From contig NZ_NRRV01000012.1 of NCBI RefSeq assembly GCF_016583825.1, positions 35,901 through 99,900 of the forward strand: 64,000 nucleotides of DNA, written 5' to 3'. This document shows positions 8,180 to 17,046 of this stretch, one piece after another (positions within the stretch are counted from its first letter, which is position 1; each line of letters opens with the position of its first letter). The notes under the pieces are model-generated. The model was given only the letters and a program-made list of their open reading frames with translations. It made no database searches and had not been told where the DNA came from. The position numbers and the translations under genes were made by a program. The DNA is from Thiohalocapsa halophila. Lineage in GTDB: Bacteria > Pseudomonadota > Gammaproteobacteria > Chromatiales > Chromatiaceae.

Positions 8180-9475
8180 ATGGCACGGGAACCCTTTGCG
8201 TCCATGTCCCCCTGGTACGGGGGTTATGCCTTTCAGGGCGTGGTGGTGCTCGGCACCGCGCCCATTTTGCTGCCGCTCATCGTCGGCGGCGCTGCCGGGC
8301 CGGCGGAGGCGGGACTCGTCGTCGCCGCGCTCTACATCGGCCAGCTGGCGGCGCCCATGTTCGGCGCGCTTGCGGACGGCAGCGGGCGGCATCGGCTGAT
8401 CTACGCCGCCGGGTATCTGCTGCTGGCGGTCGGTCTCGGCCTCTTCCCACTGGCGCAGACGGTGCTGGAGTGGTTCGTGCTGGCCCTGATGCAGGGGCTC
8501 GGCGTCGCCGCCACCAACACGGTGGCGTCCATGTTCATCGTGGAGTTCCGGCCCAAGGCGGAATGGGACCGGCGCATCGGCTGGATGCAGACCTGCTACG
8601 GCATCGGCCAGGCGGCGGGTCTGGGGCTCGCGGCGCTGCTCCAGCAGGCGCCGACCCTGGGCATGCTGGCGTCGGCGGCGCTGATGCTGCCGGGGCTGCT
8701 GTTCGGCCTGCTGGGCACGCCTCGGGGGCGCCGGGCCGCGCAGCAGCAGGGGCCCGCGAAGCCCGCTGCGCAGTCCCCTGCGCAGCACCAGGCCGAAGGT
8801 GCTGCCTCGCGCCACCACGCGCCGCCGCGGCAGATCCTGCCGCACGGTCACATTGGCCCGGCCAGCGGCGCGCTGCTCGGGCGCTTCCTGGCGGACTTGC
8901 GCAGCCCCTATGCGCTGTTCATGCTGTGCTGGCTGCTGGTGATGCTCGGCACCTGGCTCATCTACAATCTCTATCCGCTGCTCATGCAGCAGGTCTACGG
9001 CGTCGGCGCCGGCGCCTCGTCCGTCTACTACGCCATCGGTGCCGGCATCGGTGTGTTCGCCTATGCGCCCTCCGGCGTGCTCGGCCAGCGCATCGGCGAC
9101 GGCGCCGTGGTGCTCATCGGCAGTCTCATGAGCCTTGCCTCCGTTGGCACCATGGCGGCGCTGGCGATCTGGCAGCCCGCCGGCGTGGCCGTGCTGGGGC
9201 CGCTCGCCTTCGTGCTGCTGCCGGTGGCCTGGTCGCCGCTCATCGTTGCCGGCACGGCCTGGGCGGCACAGCTCTCTACCATGAACGAAGGGGAGGCCGT
9301 GGGCATTTTGAATTCCACCACGGCGCTCGCCAGCGTGGCGGCCGCCTTCGGCGCCGGCGTGCTGGCGAGCCGCTTCGGCTTTGATGCCGTGCTCTACCTC
9401 GCCGCTGCGGCCATGGTGCTGGGCTCGTTGCTGGTGCTGCCGCTGCTGCGCGCCGGGCCCAAGGCCGCGGATTGA
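8180..9475 (+). CDS. MFS transporter
   Basis: A 431-aa major facilitator with about 12 hydrophobic helices split into two six-helix halves by a charged, Gln/Ala-rich cytoplasmic loop (about residues 185-235). The loop between helices 2 and 3 has the MFS-type pattern FGALADGSGRHRLIYA. The gene starts at ATG 8180 or at 8204 (MSPWYGGY). The substrate is unknown. It follows tilS after 55 bp and may be in the same transcript. Confidence 0.85.
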   Translation: MAREPFASMSPWYGGYAFQGVVVLGTAPILLPLIVGGAAGPAEAGLVVAALYIGQLAAPMFGALADGSGRHRLIYAAGYLLLAVGLGLFPLAQTVLEWFVLALMQGLGVAATNTVASMFIVEFRPKAEWDRRIGWMQTCYGIGQAAGLGLAALLQQAPTLGMLASAALMLPGLLFGLLGTPRGRRAAQQQGPAKPAAQSPAQHQAEGAASRHHAPPRQILPHGHIGPASGALLGRFLADLRSPYALFMLCWLLVMLGTWLIYNLYPLLMQQVYGVGAGASSVYYAIGAGIGVFAYAPSGVLGQRIGDGAVVLIGSLMSLASVGTMAALAIWQPAGVAVLGPLAFVLLPVAWSPLIVAGTAWAAQLSTMNEGEAVGILNSTTALASVAAAFGAGVLASRFGFDAVLYLAAAAMVLGSLLVLPLLRAGPKAAD

Positions 9476-9507
9476 GAGCGCGGCATTCAACCTAAAGAGA
9501 GCAGCCA

Positions 9508-9650
9508 ACCACGAGGCAGACGAAGGTCACGAAGCAGAACACCAAGAAAGACAGGCGCTTGAAGGTAAGCCTCGCAGGCATCTCGCTCACCCGGCGGGTG
9601 AAGACGCGAGCTTGCGTATCCTGCTGAGCCCCTTCGTGCTCTTCGTGGCT
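9508..9650. repeat. imperfect inverted repeat element (CCACGAAG-type)
   Basis: The left arm at 9508-9526 (accacgaggcagacgaagg) and the right arm at 9631-9650, read in reverse complement as agccacgaagagcacgaagg, match at most positions. They enclose about 100 bp without a gene. The layout resembles a small non-autonomous mobile element or an extragenic repeat. Confirmation needs other genomic copies. Confidence 0.45.
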
Positions 9651-9696
9651 CAAAGACCCGATCTAGGTTTATCCGAGCCGCGAAACGACCAGCCAA

Positions 9697-9775
9697 CCGT
9701 GGGAGCGGCCTCCGGCCGCGACGACCGCCGGTGCCGTGTCGCGCTGATCTCGCGGCAAGGATGCCGCTCCCACGG
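9697..9775. repeat. REP-like extragenic palindrome
   Basis: The 13-bp arms CCGTGGGAGCGGC (9697-9709) and GCCGCTCCCACGG (9763-9775) are perfectly complementary and enclose 53 bp. The GTGGGAGCGGC arm resembles the REP-type palindromes common in gammaproteobacteria. It could form a stable mRNA 3' structure serving both convergent genes. Confidence 0.7.
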
Positions 9776-9798
9776 GTCGGCAAGTGCCGTTGCGGGTG

Positions 9799-10950
9799 TC
9801 AGCCGGCGGCCAGCGCCACGAAGCGCCGGCAGCGCTGCACCAGGTCCTCGTCGGGCTCCAGGGCGTGCAGGTCGCCGCCGATGAGCAGCATGCAGTCGCG
9901 GCCGTAGAAATCGCACAGCTCGCGCACCCGGGCGAGCTTCATGCCGCCGGCGGGGACGGGGAAGATGGCCGAGAAACCGTCCATGGCGTCGGTGCAGCCG
10001 GCGGCAATGGCCTGACAGTCGTCCGCTGAGAAGGCAAAGCGCCCGCCCAGATGCGGGAAGATGGCCGCATCGGCGCCGGCGAGGCGGTTCAGCTGGCCGT
10101 AGAGCACCCGCGGGGCGAGACCCGCGTCCGGGCCGAGCGCAAGGCCGCCGACGAAGGCCGGATGGCTCAGGATGGGCAGGCCCAGGTCCGCATCGGCGGC
10201 GAGCGCGCGCATGGGGTCGAGGCCGGTGAGTCCGGGGCAGAACAAAAGCCCGCCGGCGCCGGACTCGCGGGCGGCGCGGGCGCGTGCCTGCACCGCCGTC
10301 GCCGATGCCGTGACGTTCGGCAGGTAGAGGCAACGGCGGCCGGTCTCGCGGTTGGCGCGGGCTACTGCCTCGGCGCAGCGGGGTACGCGCTCATCGAAGG
10401 GCGAGAAGGGCTGATCGGCGAGGCCGTGGTCGTCCTTGATCAGGTCGATGCCGCCGCAGGCCAGCTCGTAGGCGAGCTGTGCCAGAGCCCGGGACGACAG
10501 CCCCATGGGCTTGAGCGCGGTGCAGAGCAAAGGGCGATCCGCCACGCCCAGCAGCCGGCGCAGCCCGGCGATGCCGAAGCGAGGGCCTGCGAACTGGGCC
10601 GCCAGGGATTCGGGTAGGTCGATGTCCATCAGCCGCACGCCCGGCTGCAGGGCGACGTTGCCGAAGAGCACGTTGACGAGCTGGGTCAGCTCGCCGCCGG
10701 CGGCCTCCACTGGATAGCGGATGGTCACATCCCAGGCGCCGTCGGCGGCCACTGGCGCATCCGGGGCGCCGACGATCTGCTCGCGGATCGCCGCGTTGGG
10801 GATCAGCGCGTCCGGAAACTCCACGGTCTGCTCCAGGCAGATCTCGCGGGCACGGGCAAGCGCCGCGGCCTCATCGTCGGCGCGAATGCGATAGCGCCCG
10901 GCAAAGCGCGCACCGCTCAGCGCGAGCGCCACGGGATCATCAATGGACAT
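9799..10950 (-). CDS. RuBisCO-like protein (form IV large-subunit homologue)
   Basis: A 383-aa RuBisCO large-chain fold protein. LKPMGLS corresponds to the first catalytic lysine motif, and GGIDLIKDDHG corresponds to the carbamylated Lys/Asp/Glu site. Here the Glu is replaced by His and the usual loop-6 Lys motif is not evident, so CO2 fixation is unlikely. PVPAGGM keeps the phosphate-binding glycines. This pattern fits non-photosynthetic RuBisCO-like proteins, which catalyse isomerase or decarboxylase chemistry on other sugar-phosphate-like substrates. The ATG at 10950 is chosen because longer frames run into the upstream heptamer array. Confidence 0.85.
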   Translation of the reverse strand: MSIDDPVALALSGARFAGRYRIRADDEAAALARAREICLEQTVEFPDALIPNAAIREQIVGAPDAPVAADGAWDVTIRYPVEAAGGELTQLVNVLFGNVALQPGVRLMDIDLPESLAAQFAGPRFGIAGLRRLLGVADRPLLCTALKPMGLSSRALAQLAYELACGGIDLIKDDHGLADQPFSPFDERVPRCAEAVARANRETGRRCLYLPNVTASATAVQARARAARESGAGGLLFCPGLTGLDPMRALAADADLGLPILSHPAFVGGLALGPDAGLAPRVLYGQLNRLAGADAAIFPHLGGRFAFSADDCQAIAAGCTDAMDGFSAIFPVPAGGMKLARVRELCDFYGRDCMLLIGGDLHALEPDEDLVQRCRRFVALAAG

Positions 10951-10971
10951 ATCAGGTCTCGTACCTAGTAG

Positions 10972-11097
10972 CGAGTAACGAGTAACGAGTAACGAGTAAC
11001 GAGTAGCGAGTAACGAGTACCTCGCACCCCGCACCCCGCACCCCGCACTCCGCCCTCCGCACTCCGCACTCCGCACTCCGCCCTCCGTACTCCGCCC
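10972..11097. repeat. two adjoining heptamer tandem arrays
   Basis: Block A (10972-11019) is tandem CGAGTAA/CGAGTAG. Block B (about 11022-11097) is tandem CGCACCC, CGCACTC and CGCCCTC. Both have a 7-bp period. The array fills nearly the whole gap between the RuBisCO-like gene and the ABC ATPase, and block B abuts the ABC stop codon. In the ABC transcript the units read GCGGAGT and then ACTCGTT. Confidence 0.95.
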
Positions 11098-12198
11098 TCA
11101 TTCGCACACCGGAAACACCACCAGGTGATCCGCCTGCAGGCGCACACCGATCTCCTCGCCCACGGCATGGCGGTAGTGGCTGGGTACGAGGCAGAGCACC
11201 TCGGTGCCGCTGGCGAGCCTGAGCGTGTACATGAACTCGGCGCCGCGGAAGGCGCGCTCGACGATGACGGCCCGTCTGGGGCTGGATTCGTCGTAGATCA
11301 TGTCGTCCGGGCGGATCAGCACCTCCGCCGAGGCTCCCGGCGCGAGGCCGTGCGGGTGCTCCCCGGCGACGCGCCCAAGCTCGGTCTTGACCCGGATCTC
11401 GTCGTGCACCGTGGCCGGCAGCAGCACGCCCTGACCGATGAAGTCCGCAACGAACCGGTCCGCGGGCTCGTGGTAGAGGCCGAAGCCGGAGCCCCATTGG
11501 TGTACCCGGCCGCCGCCGATGACGCCGATCAGGTCTGCCATCGCAAAGGCTTCCAGCTGGTCGTGCGTCACCAGGATGGCGGTGACGCCTTCACGCTTGA
11601 GGACATCGCGCACCTCGCGCGCGATCTGCTCGCGCAGGTCCGCATCCATGCTGGAGAAGGGCTCGTCCAGCAACAGCATTTGCGGGCGCGGCGCCATGGC
11701 CCGCGCCAGGGCCACCCGCTGCTGCATGCCGCCGGAGAGCTCGTGCGGATATTGGCGGGCGGCGCCGGTGAGGCCCACCAGCTCCAGCAGCTCGCCCACC
11801 CGCCGGCGCCGCGCGGCGGCGGGCTGGCCGCGCAGGCCGAAGGCGATGTTGCCGCTGACGCTCAGATGCGGAAACAGAGCGAAGTCCTGAAAGACCATGC
11901 CGATGCGGCGCTGCTCCGGGGCTAGCGTGAAGCCGGGTCGGGACACCTGCTCGCCATGGAGGCGGATCTCGCCGTGGCTCAGGGGCTCGAAACCGGCGAT
12001 GGCGCGCAGCAGCGTCGTCTTGCCGCAGCCGGAGGGGCCGAGCAGGCAGCCGATGTTGCCGGCCGCCAGCACGAAGGAGACGTCCTGAACCACGGTGGTG
12101 TCGCCGTAGGCGACGCTCACGTCCAGCACCGAGAGCTGGCTCGCGGCGGCACTGGTATCCGGGGCGACGTTGACGGCGGCGTCCTGGGCGGGTGGCAT
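11098..12198 (-). CDS. ABC transporter ATP-binding protein (FbpC/PotA-type)
   Basis: A 366-aa ATPase. Walker A is GPSGCGKTTLLRAIAG, the Q-loop VFQDFALFPHLSV, the signature LSGGMQQRVALARA, Walker B LLLDEPFSSMD, and the H-loop VTHDQ. A C-terminal TOBE-type regulatory domain follows (about 245-366). This is the arrangement of importer ATPases for iron(III), polyamines or sugars. No permease or binding protein lies nearby, so partners must be elsewhere. The start at 12198 is the first ATG just before the domain. It probably heads a transcript with the downstream RuBisCO-like gene. Confidence 0.85.
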   Translation of the reverse strand: MPPAQDAAVNVAPDTSAAASQLSVLDVSVAYGDTTVVQDVSFVLAAGNIGCLLGPSGCGKTTLLRAIAGFEPLSHGEIRLHGEQVSRPGFTLAPEQRRIGMVFQDFALFPHLSVSGNIAFGLRGQPAAARRRRVGELLELVGLTGAARQYPHELSGGMQQRVALARAMAPRPQMLLLDEPFSSMDADLREQIAREVRDVLKREGVTAILVTHDQLEAFAMADLIGVIGGGRVHQWGSGFGLYHEPADRFVADFIGQGVLLPATVHDEIRVKTELGRVAGEHPHGLAPGASAEVLIRPDDMIYDESSPRRAVIVERAFRGAEFMYTLRLASGTEVLCLVPSHYRHAVGEEIGVRLQADHLVVFPVCE

Positions 12199-12745
12199 AG
12201 GGCTCGCGCGGGGAAGACAGGCGTGTGCACGGGCCGCGGCGGGCTCCGGATCGCGGGCTCGGCGCAGTCTCGATGGGATCTTGGCTGCCTGCCCTCGGGG
12301 CGGGCGAGGCCAAGGTAAGCCCAACATTATCGACCATCCGCGCGAGCGATCACAGGCCCCAGCCGCCCAGCCGCCCGGGAGCCGCCCGCCCGGGCTTCGG
12401 GCCTCGACGTGTCGGGATTGCTTTACATGCCAGTGGCTGCCGCCCAATGGCTGCCGCCCAGTAGCTGCCCCAAAGCGTCGGGGTGAGGACTGGGGCTGAG
12501 CCCAACTTGAGGTCCGTCCGGCAAGTCCGGCAACGGGTCTGGTCTGCGCTGCCGACACCTGCTCAGGGATTTACGCTCAGTCGTCGTTCGAAGCTGGGCG
12601 TGGGTCGGGCGTGCTGTTGTAATCGTGCAACGCCCTCGCAGCCGGTGCGTCCGGCAACTGGGACAGAGTGCGGATCATGCGCCCTTGCAGGCAATTCCCG
12701 CAGGCCGACCGCGCGCCGGGTCGAGCCCGCCAAACACAAGAGCCA
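12199..12745. other. intergenic region between divergent ABC ATPase and bacteriophytochrome
   Basis: No supported gene. It must hold both divergent promoters, but no convincing -35/-10 pair was found. A short tandem repeat of about 14-15 bp, consensus GGCTGCCGCCCA plus 2-3 bases, occurs at 12432-12471 in roughly 2.7 copies. Confidence 0.6.
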
Positions 12746-15700
12746 ATGCCAGCCGTGACACCAGCAGCCACCCCTGAGCCCGACCTCAGTCTTTGTGATT
12801 GCGAGCCCGTCGAATTTCCGGAGGCCGCCCAGTCGCACGGCGCCCTGCTGGCGCTGACGGGTGCAGCCCTGGTGGTGGAGCGGGCATCCGCCAACACCGG
12901 TGAGGTGCTTGGCCGAGCGCCGCGGGCCCTGCTGGGTAGGCCGCTGGATGCGGCCGTCGGCGGCGGGCTCGCGGCGGCCGTGCGCACGGCGGTGGACGCC
13001 GGGCTGCATTCCGCTCAGCCCGTTGCTTTCCCCTGGCGGCCCGGCCCCGCCGGCGGGCCCGCGTTCTGGTGCGCCCTGCACCGCAGCGGCGGGCGGCTGG
13101 TACTGGATCTCGAGCCGGACCCGCCGGCGTGGTCGGCGGCGGAGACGGAGGCCCGGGCCACGCAGGCGCTGGCACGCATGCAGCGAGCTCGCGCCGAGGC
13201 GGACCTCGAGCGCAAGCTCGCCGCCGCCGCGGACTTGTTTCGCACCCTCACCGGCTATGATCGGGCCATGATCTACCGCTTCGACCCGGTGGATTGGCAC
13301 GGCGAGGTGGTCGCCGAGTCGCGCACGGGCGACTGCGAGCCCTATCTCAGCCTGCACTATCCGGCATCGGACATCCCCGCGCAGGCGCGCGCCCTCTATC
13401 AACGCAGTCCCACGCGCGTCATCAGCGACGTCGAGGCACCTGCGGCCGCGCTGCTGACGGCGCCCGATGCCGCGGACGGCCAGCCGCTGGATCTCTCCCT
13501 CAGCACCCTGCGTGCCGTCTCGCCGGTGCACCTGGAGTACCTGCACAACATGGGCGTGCAAGCCACGCTCACAGGCTCCCTGATGGTCGAGGATCGGCTC
13601 TGGGGGCTGGTGGCCTGCCATCACCACAGCCCGCGCGTGCTCCCCGGCAAGCTGCGCGAGCTGGTGGGATGGCTGGCGCAGGACCTTGCCACGCAGATCG
13701 CCCTGGTGGAGGCGCGGGCGGCCGCCCGCCGCCGCGCCCGCCTCAAAGCCTGCCGGGAGCGGGTGGTCACCGGCATGCGCGCCGGCGCCGGGCTCGCGGA
13801 GCTGATTCGCGGGCCCCGGCTGCCCGATGTACTGGGCGCGGTGGCTGCCGACGGTGTCGCCTTGGTGGCGGCCGAGCGCATCGTCACCGGCGGAGCGACG
13901 CCGGCACCCGAGCGCTGCGGGCAAATCGCCGCGACCCTCGCCGAGCGCGTGGGCAGCCCCGGCATGCAGGTGTTCGCCACGGACTGCCTGAGCCGGGAGC
14001 TGCCGGACACCGAAGACCTCGCCGCCACCGCCGCCGGCCTGTTGATGCAGCCCTTGGCCGTCGATACGGGCCTCAAGCTGATCTTTTTCCGCGGTGAGCT
14101 GCTGCGGGAGGCGACTTGGGGTGGCAGCCCGCACGAAGCCGTGCTCACGGGCGCGGATGGCCGCATCAACCCGCGCAAGTCCTTCGCGGCATGGTGCGAG
14201 ACCGTGCGCCTACAAGCGCGCCGCTGGCTGGACGAGGAGCTGGAGTCGGCACGGGAGCTCGGGGTGCTCATCGACGTGGAGGCACGGCGGGTGGCGGAGC
14301 AGGCGGCGCGGGACTTGGCGCTGGATAAGTACCAGGCATTGTTCCGGCATTTCCCCCTCGGCATCACCGTCTGCGATCGCGATGGCGCCATCGTCGAGAC
14401 CAATCCGGTTTCCGAGCAGATGTTGGGCGTCGGCGTGGCGGAGCAGACCGGTCGGCACATCGACGGCCCGGAGTGGTCCATCCAGCGCCCGGACGGCACG
14501 CCGCTGCCGGCGGCCGAGTATGCGTCGGTGAGGGCCTGCCGGGAGCGTGTCGCGACCCGCGATCAGGAAATGGTGCTGGTGGGGCCGGGGGACGAGCGGC
14601 GTTGGCTCAACGTCAGCGCCGCGCCGTTGTCGGTAGGGGACCTCGGGGCGCTGGTGGTCTTTGAAGACATCACCGAGCGCAAGCGCAGCGAGGCGCGCCG
14701 CGAGGCCGAGGCGGCGCTGCGCGAGAGCGAGCGTCGCTTTCGCATCATGGCGGACGAGCTGCCGGTGCTGATCTGGGTGAACGACCCGGATCTGAACTGC
14801 ACCATGGTCAACAAGACCTACCGTGAATACGTGGGCTTGCCGGAAGATGCCTGCCTCGGCCGACAGTGGCTCGACATCCTGCACCCGGACGACCTTGACG
14901 CTTACTGCGAGACCTTCTATGCCAAGCTCGGCCTGGGCGAGTCCTTCCACGGCCAATGCCGGGGCCGGCGCGCCGACGGCGCCTGGCGCTGGCTGGAGAC
15001 CTTCGCGCGACCCTTCTACGGTGCCGACGGACAGCTCGCCGGTGTGGTGGGCACGACCCTGGACATCACCGACCGCAAGGCCGCCGAAGACGCGCTGCAC
15101 GAGTCCAACCGTGCCCTGGCGCACCACGCCGAGCAGCTGGGTCGGCTCACCTCGGCACTGACCCTGGCCGAGCAGCGCGAGCGAGAGCGCTTGGCCAAGG
15201 TCCTGCACGATCACCTCCAGCAGCTCCTGGTGGGCGCGACCATGGGCGTGGAGCGCCTTGCGCGCCGGCTGCAAAAGGTGGCGCTGGATGGTGTATCCGC
15301 CGGCAATGACCGCGAGGTGGATGCTGCCCTGGCAGCGCTGAAGGACCTATTGCGCCAGGCGCTGGAGTCCGCCCGCACCCTGGTGGCGGACCTGGGGCCG
15401 CCCATCTTGCACGAGGTGGGGCTGGACGCGGCCCTGGAGTGGCTTGCGCGGACCATGCAAGACAATCATGGCCTTCGCGTGTCCCTGGCCCTGGATGCGG
15501 ATATCCCGACCCAGCCGGAAGACGTGCGCAGCGTGCTCTTCGAATGCGTGCGCGAGGCCCTGTTCAATGTCGTCAAGCACGCCGGCTGCCGGGGGGCACA
15601 GGTCTGCGTGCATCGCGACGGCGACGGGCGCTTCTGCATCGAGGTTCGCGACGCCGGCAGCGGCTTCGACACGGCGCGGCTGACGGCGGCGGACAGCGAC

Positions 15701-16321
15701 GGCACGGGCTTCGGCATCCTCTCCATGCGCGAGCGCCTGCGCTGTCTCGGCGGGCGCTGCGAGATCGAAAGCAGCCCGGGCGCGGGCACGCGGGTGGTGC
15801 TGCGAGCGCCGCCCGATGGCCCAGAGCGCGCGGGCGCAGCACTGGGTGCAGGCGAGTCAGCGGCGGCCCGGGCGCAGGGGCTCGCCGAGGCCCGCACCGA
15901 GTCACAGGTCGAGGTGCTGCTGGTGGACGATCACGCCATGGTCCGTCAGGGCCTGCGGGCGTTGTTGACCGACGAGCCGAGCCTGAGGGTCGTGGGCGAG
16001 GCCTGCGACGGTATCCAGGCGCTGGAGCGGGTGGATGAGCTGAGGCCCCGTCTGGTACTGATGGATTACTCCATGCCGCAAATGGACGGACTGGAGGCGA
16101 CCCGGCGCCTCAAGGCGCAACACCCCGACCTGTGCGTCATCGGGCTGTCGATGTATCAAGAGGCCGACCGTGCCGCCGCCATGCTGAGCGCTGGAGCCGC
16201 TGCCTACGTCGACAAAACGGCGGGCGCGGACGCGCTGCTTGCCACCATCCGCGCACAACTGCCGCTTTGCCGCATCGAGCCGGGCACGCCGCCGACGCCG
16301 AGTCCGACCGGCGAGGTCTGA
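12746..16321 (+). CDS. bacteriophytochrome sensor kinase fused to a receiver domain
   Basis: An approximately 1191-aa photoreceptor. The PAS-2 domain (1-110) carries Cys17 in CDCEPVEFPEAAQSHGALL at the biliverdin-binding position. The GAF domain (about 130-300) has YPASDIPAQAR and SPVHLEYLHNMGV, and the PHY domain has the tongue motif PRKSF. Two PAS domains follow (about 520-780). The dimerisation/phosphoacceptor helix has the NarX-type motif VLHDHLQQLL, then an HATPase domain with GFGILSMRERL, and a C-terminal NarL-like receiver (LLVDDHAMVRQGL, Asp in LMDYSMPQMDG) without a DNA-binding domain. ATG 12746 is preferred over GTG 12668. No heme oxygenase gene is adjacent. Likely red/far-red sensing. 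Confidence 0.9.
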   Translation: MPAVTPAATPEPDLSLCDCEPVEFPEAAQSHGALLALTGAALVVERASANTGEVLGRAPRALLGRPLDAAVGGGLAAAVRTAVDAGLHSAQPVAFPWRPGPAGGPAFWCALHRSGGRLVLDLEPDPPAWSAAETEARATQALARMQRARAEADLERKLAAAADLFRTLTGYDRAMIYRFDPVDWHGEVVAESRTGDCEPYLSLHYPASDIPAQARALYQRSPTRVISDVEAPAAALLTAPDAADGQPLDLSLSTLRAVSPVHLEYLHNMGVQATLTGSLMVEDRLWGLVACHHHSPRVLPGKLRELVGWLAQDLATQIALVEARAAARRRARLKACRERVVTGMRAGAGLAELIRGPRLPDVLGAVAADGVALVAAERIVTGGATPAPERCGQIAATLAERVGSPGMQVFATDCLSRELPDTEDLAATAAGLLMQPLAVDTGLKLIFFRGELLREATWGGSPHEAVLTGADGRINPRKSFAAWCETVRLQARRWLDEELESARELGVLIDVEARRVAEQAARDLALDKYQALFRHFPLGITVCDRDGAIVETNPVSEQMLGVGVAEQTGRHIDGPEWSIQRPDGTPLPAAEYASVRACRERVATRDQEMVLVGPGDERRWLNVSAAPLSVGDLGALVVFEDITERKRSEARREAEAALRESERRFRIMADELPVLIWVNDPDLNCTMVNKTYREYVGLPEDACLGRQWLDILHPDDLDAYCETFYAKLGLGESFHGQCRGRRADGAWRWLETFARPFYGADGQLAGVVGTTLDITDRKAAEDALHESNRALAHHAEQLGRLTSALTLAEQRERERLAKVLHDHLQQLLVGATMGVERLARRLQKVALDGVSAGNDREVDAALAALKDLLRQALESARTLVADLGPPILHEVGLDAALEWLARTMQDNHGLRVSLALDADIPTQPEDVRSVLFECVREALFNVVKHAGCRGAQVCVHRDGDGRFCIEVRDAGSGFDTARLTAADSDGTGFGILSMRERLRCLGGRCEIESSPGAGTRVVLRAPPDGPERAGAALGAGESAAARAQGLAEARTESQVEVLLVDDHAMVRQGLRALLTDEPSLRVVGEACDGIQALERVDELRPRLVLMDYSMPQMDGLEATRRLKAQHPDLCVIGLSMYQEADRAAAMLSAGAAAYVDKTAGADALLATIRAQLPLCRIEPGTPPTPSPTGEV

Positions 16322-17046
16322 GCACGGCCCCCGCGGGCCGGCGTTGGTTGTCCCGACCAAGCCGGCCCCGTCGCCGGACACTCCGATATCCTCCCAGCCG
16401 CGGCGGGGCCAGCGGTGTTGGAACAGCAGAGGCGGGCTCCGACGCGTGAGGCCGGGCACAATCCCAGGGGCGTTATGCTGGCGCCAGCGCCGGCGGCTGC
16501 GATAATGACGCGCGCAAGGGCGCGGCGCGTGGCTGCCGCCAGGGGTGGGCGTGCGGGCTCGGCGCCGGCTGGTGTGTGTGCTCGGCGGCGGCTGGCGTGT
16601 GTGCTAGGCGGCGCCGGGAGCGAGCCTCCTGCGCGGCCCCAGGGCGCGTGCCCCAGCGATTGGCTGCAAGCCCGCAATAGTCCAAGCCGTCACCAATGTC
16701 AAAGCATGCCAATGATTGTCGCTTGCAACAACTCCCGAGGGACTACCGCTGGCGGGTGCGGCCGAGCGGCCTTGCCGCGTGCGCGTCGGCGTGCCCATAG
16801 GCGCGATTGCAGCGGGCGTTGTCCTGGGCGCGCGCCGGGGGCTGGCGCGGCACGGCGCCGGCCCATGCTTGCCGGGGCCTTGAAACCCGCCCGCCTCGCA
16901 TTGACCTTGCTCGCGCCGATGGCGGCTGCCGCCAGCTTCCCCCAGCCCGTGCCCTCGGGCGCCAAATTCCTTGCGACGAGCGCCTTGAATAAGCGCAAAC
17001 GCACAATACAATAACCAAGTATTCTACTCAGAAATCGGAGCGAGCC
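16322..17046. other. long intergenic region upstream of sufB
   Basis: No reliable gene in 725 bp. It contains a 23-bp imperfect tandem repeat (16561-16617, unit starting GGCGSCGGCTGG and ending GTGTGTGCT) in about 2.5 copies, and near its right end the sufB promoter candidate. Several overlapping frames exist, but they lack ribosome sites and family similarity. Confidence 0.6.
16985..17012 (+). promoter_or_regulatory. candidate sigma-70 promoter for sufBCDT
   Basis: TTGAAT (16985-16990) and TACAAT (17007-17012) are separated by 16 bp and lie 35 bp upstream of the sufB ATG. An AT-rich tract follows immediately. No clear IscR-type operator was recognised beside it. Confidence 0.5.

Larger units (their letters stand above)
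9476..9798. other. gene-free interval holding two intergenic repeats
   Basis: No convincing coding frame. The interval is shared by the 3' ends of the convergent MFS and RuBisCO-like genes and is filled by the two repeat structures listed separately (9508-9650 and 9697-9775). Confidence 0.7.

Noticed and set aside
10972..11097. Possible CRISPR array
   Set aside because: The repeats are contiguous 7-bp units without spacers; a CRISPR needs ~25-40 bp repeats separated by unique spacers. The same holds for 37416-37466 and 56708-56756.
16743..17018. Small frames upstream of sufB as a regulator such as SufR/IscR
   Set aside because: No HTH or cysteine motif; sequence is Arg/Ala low-complexity.
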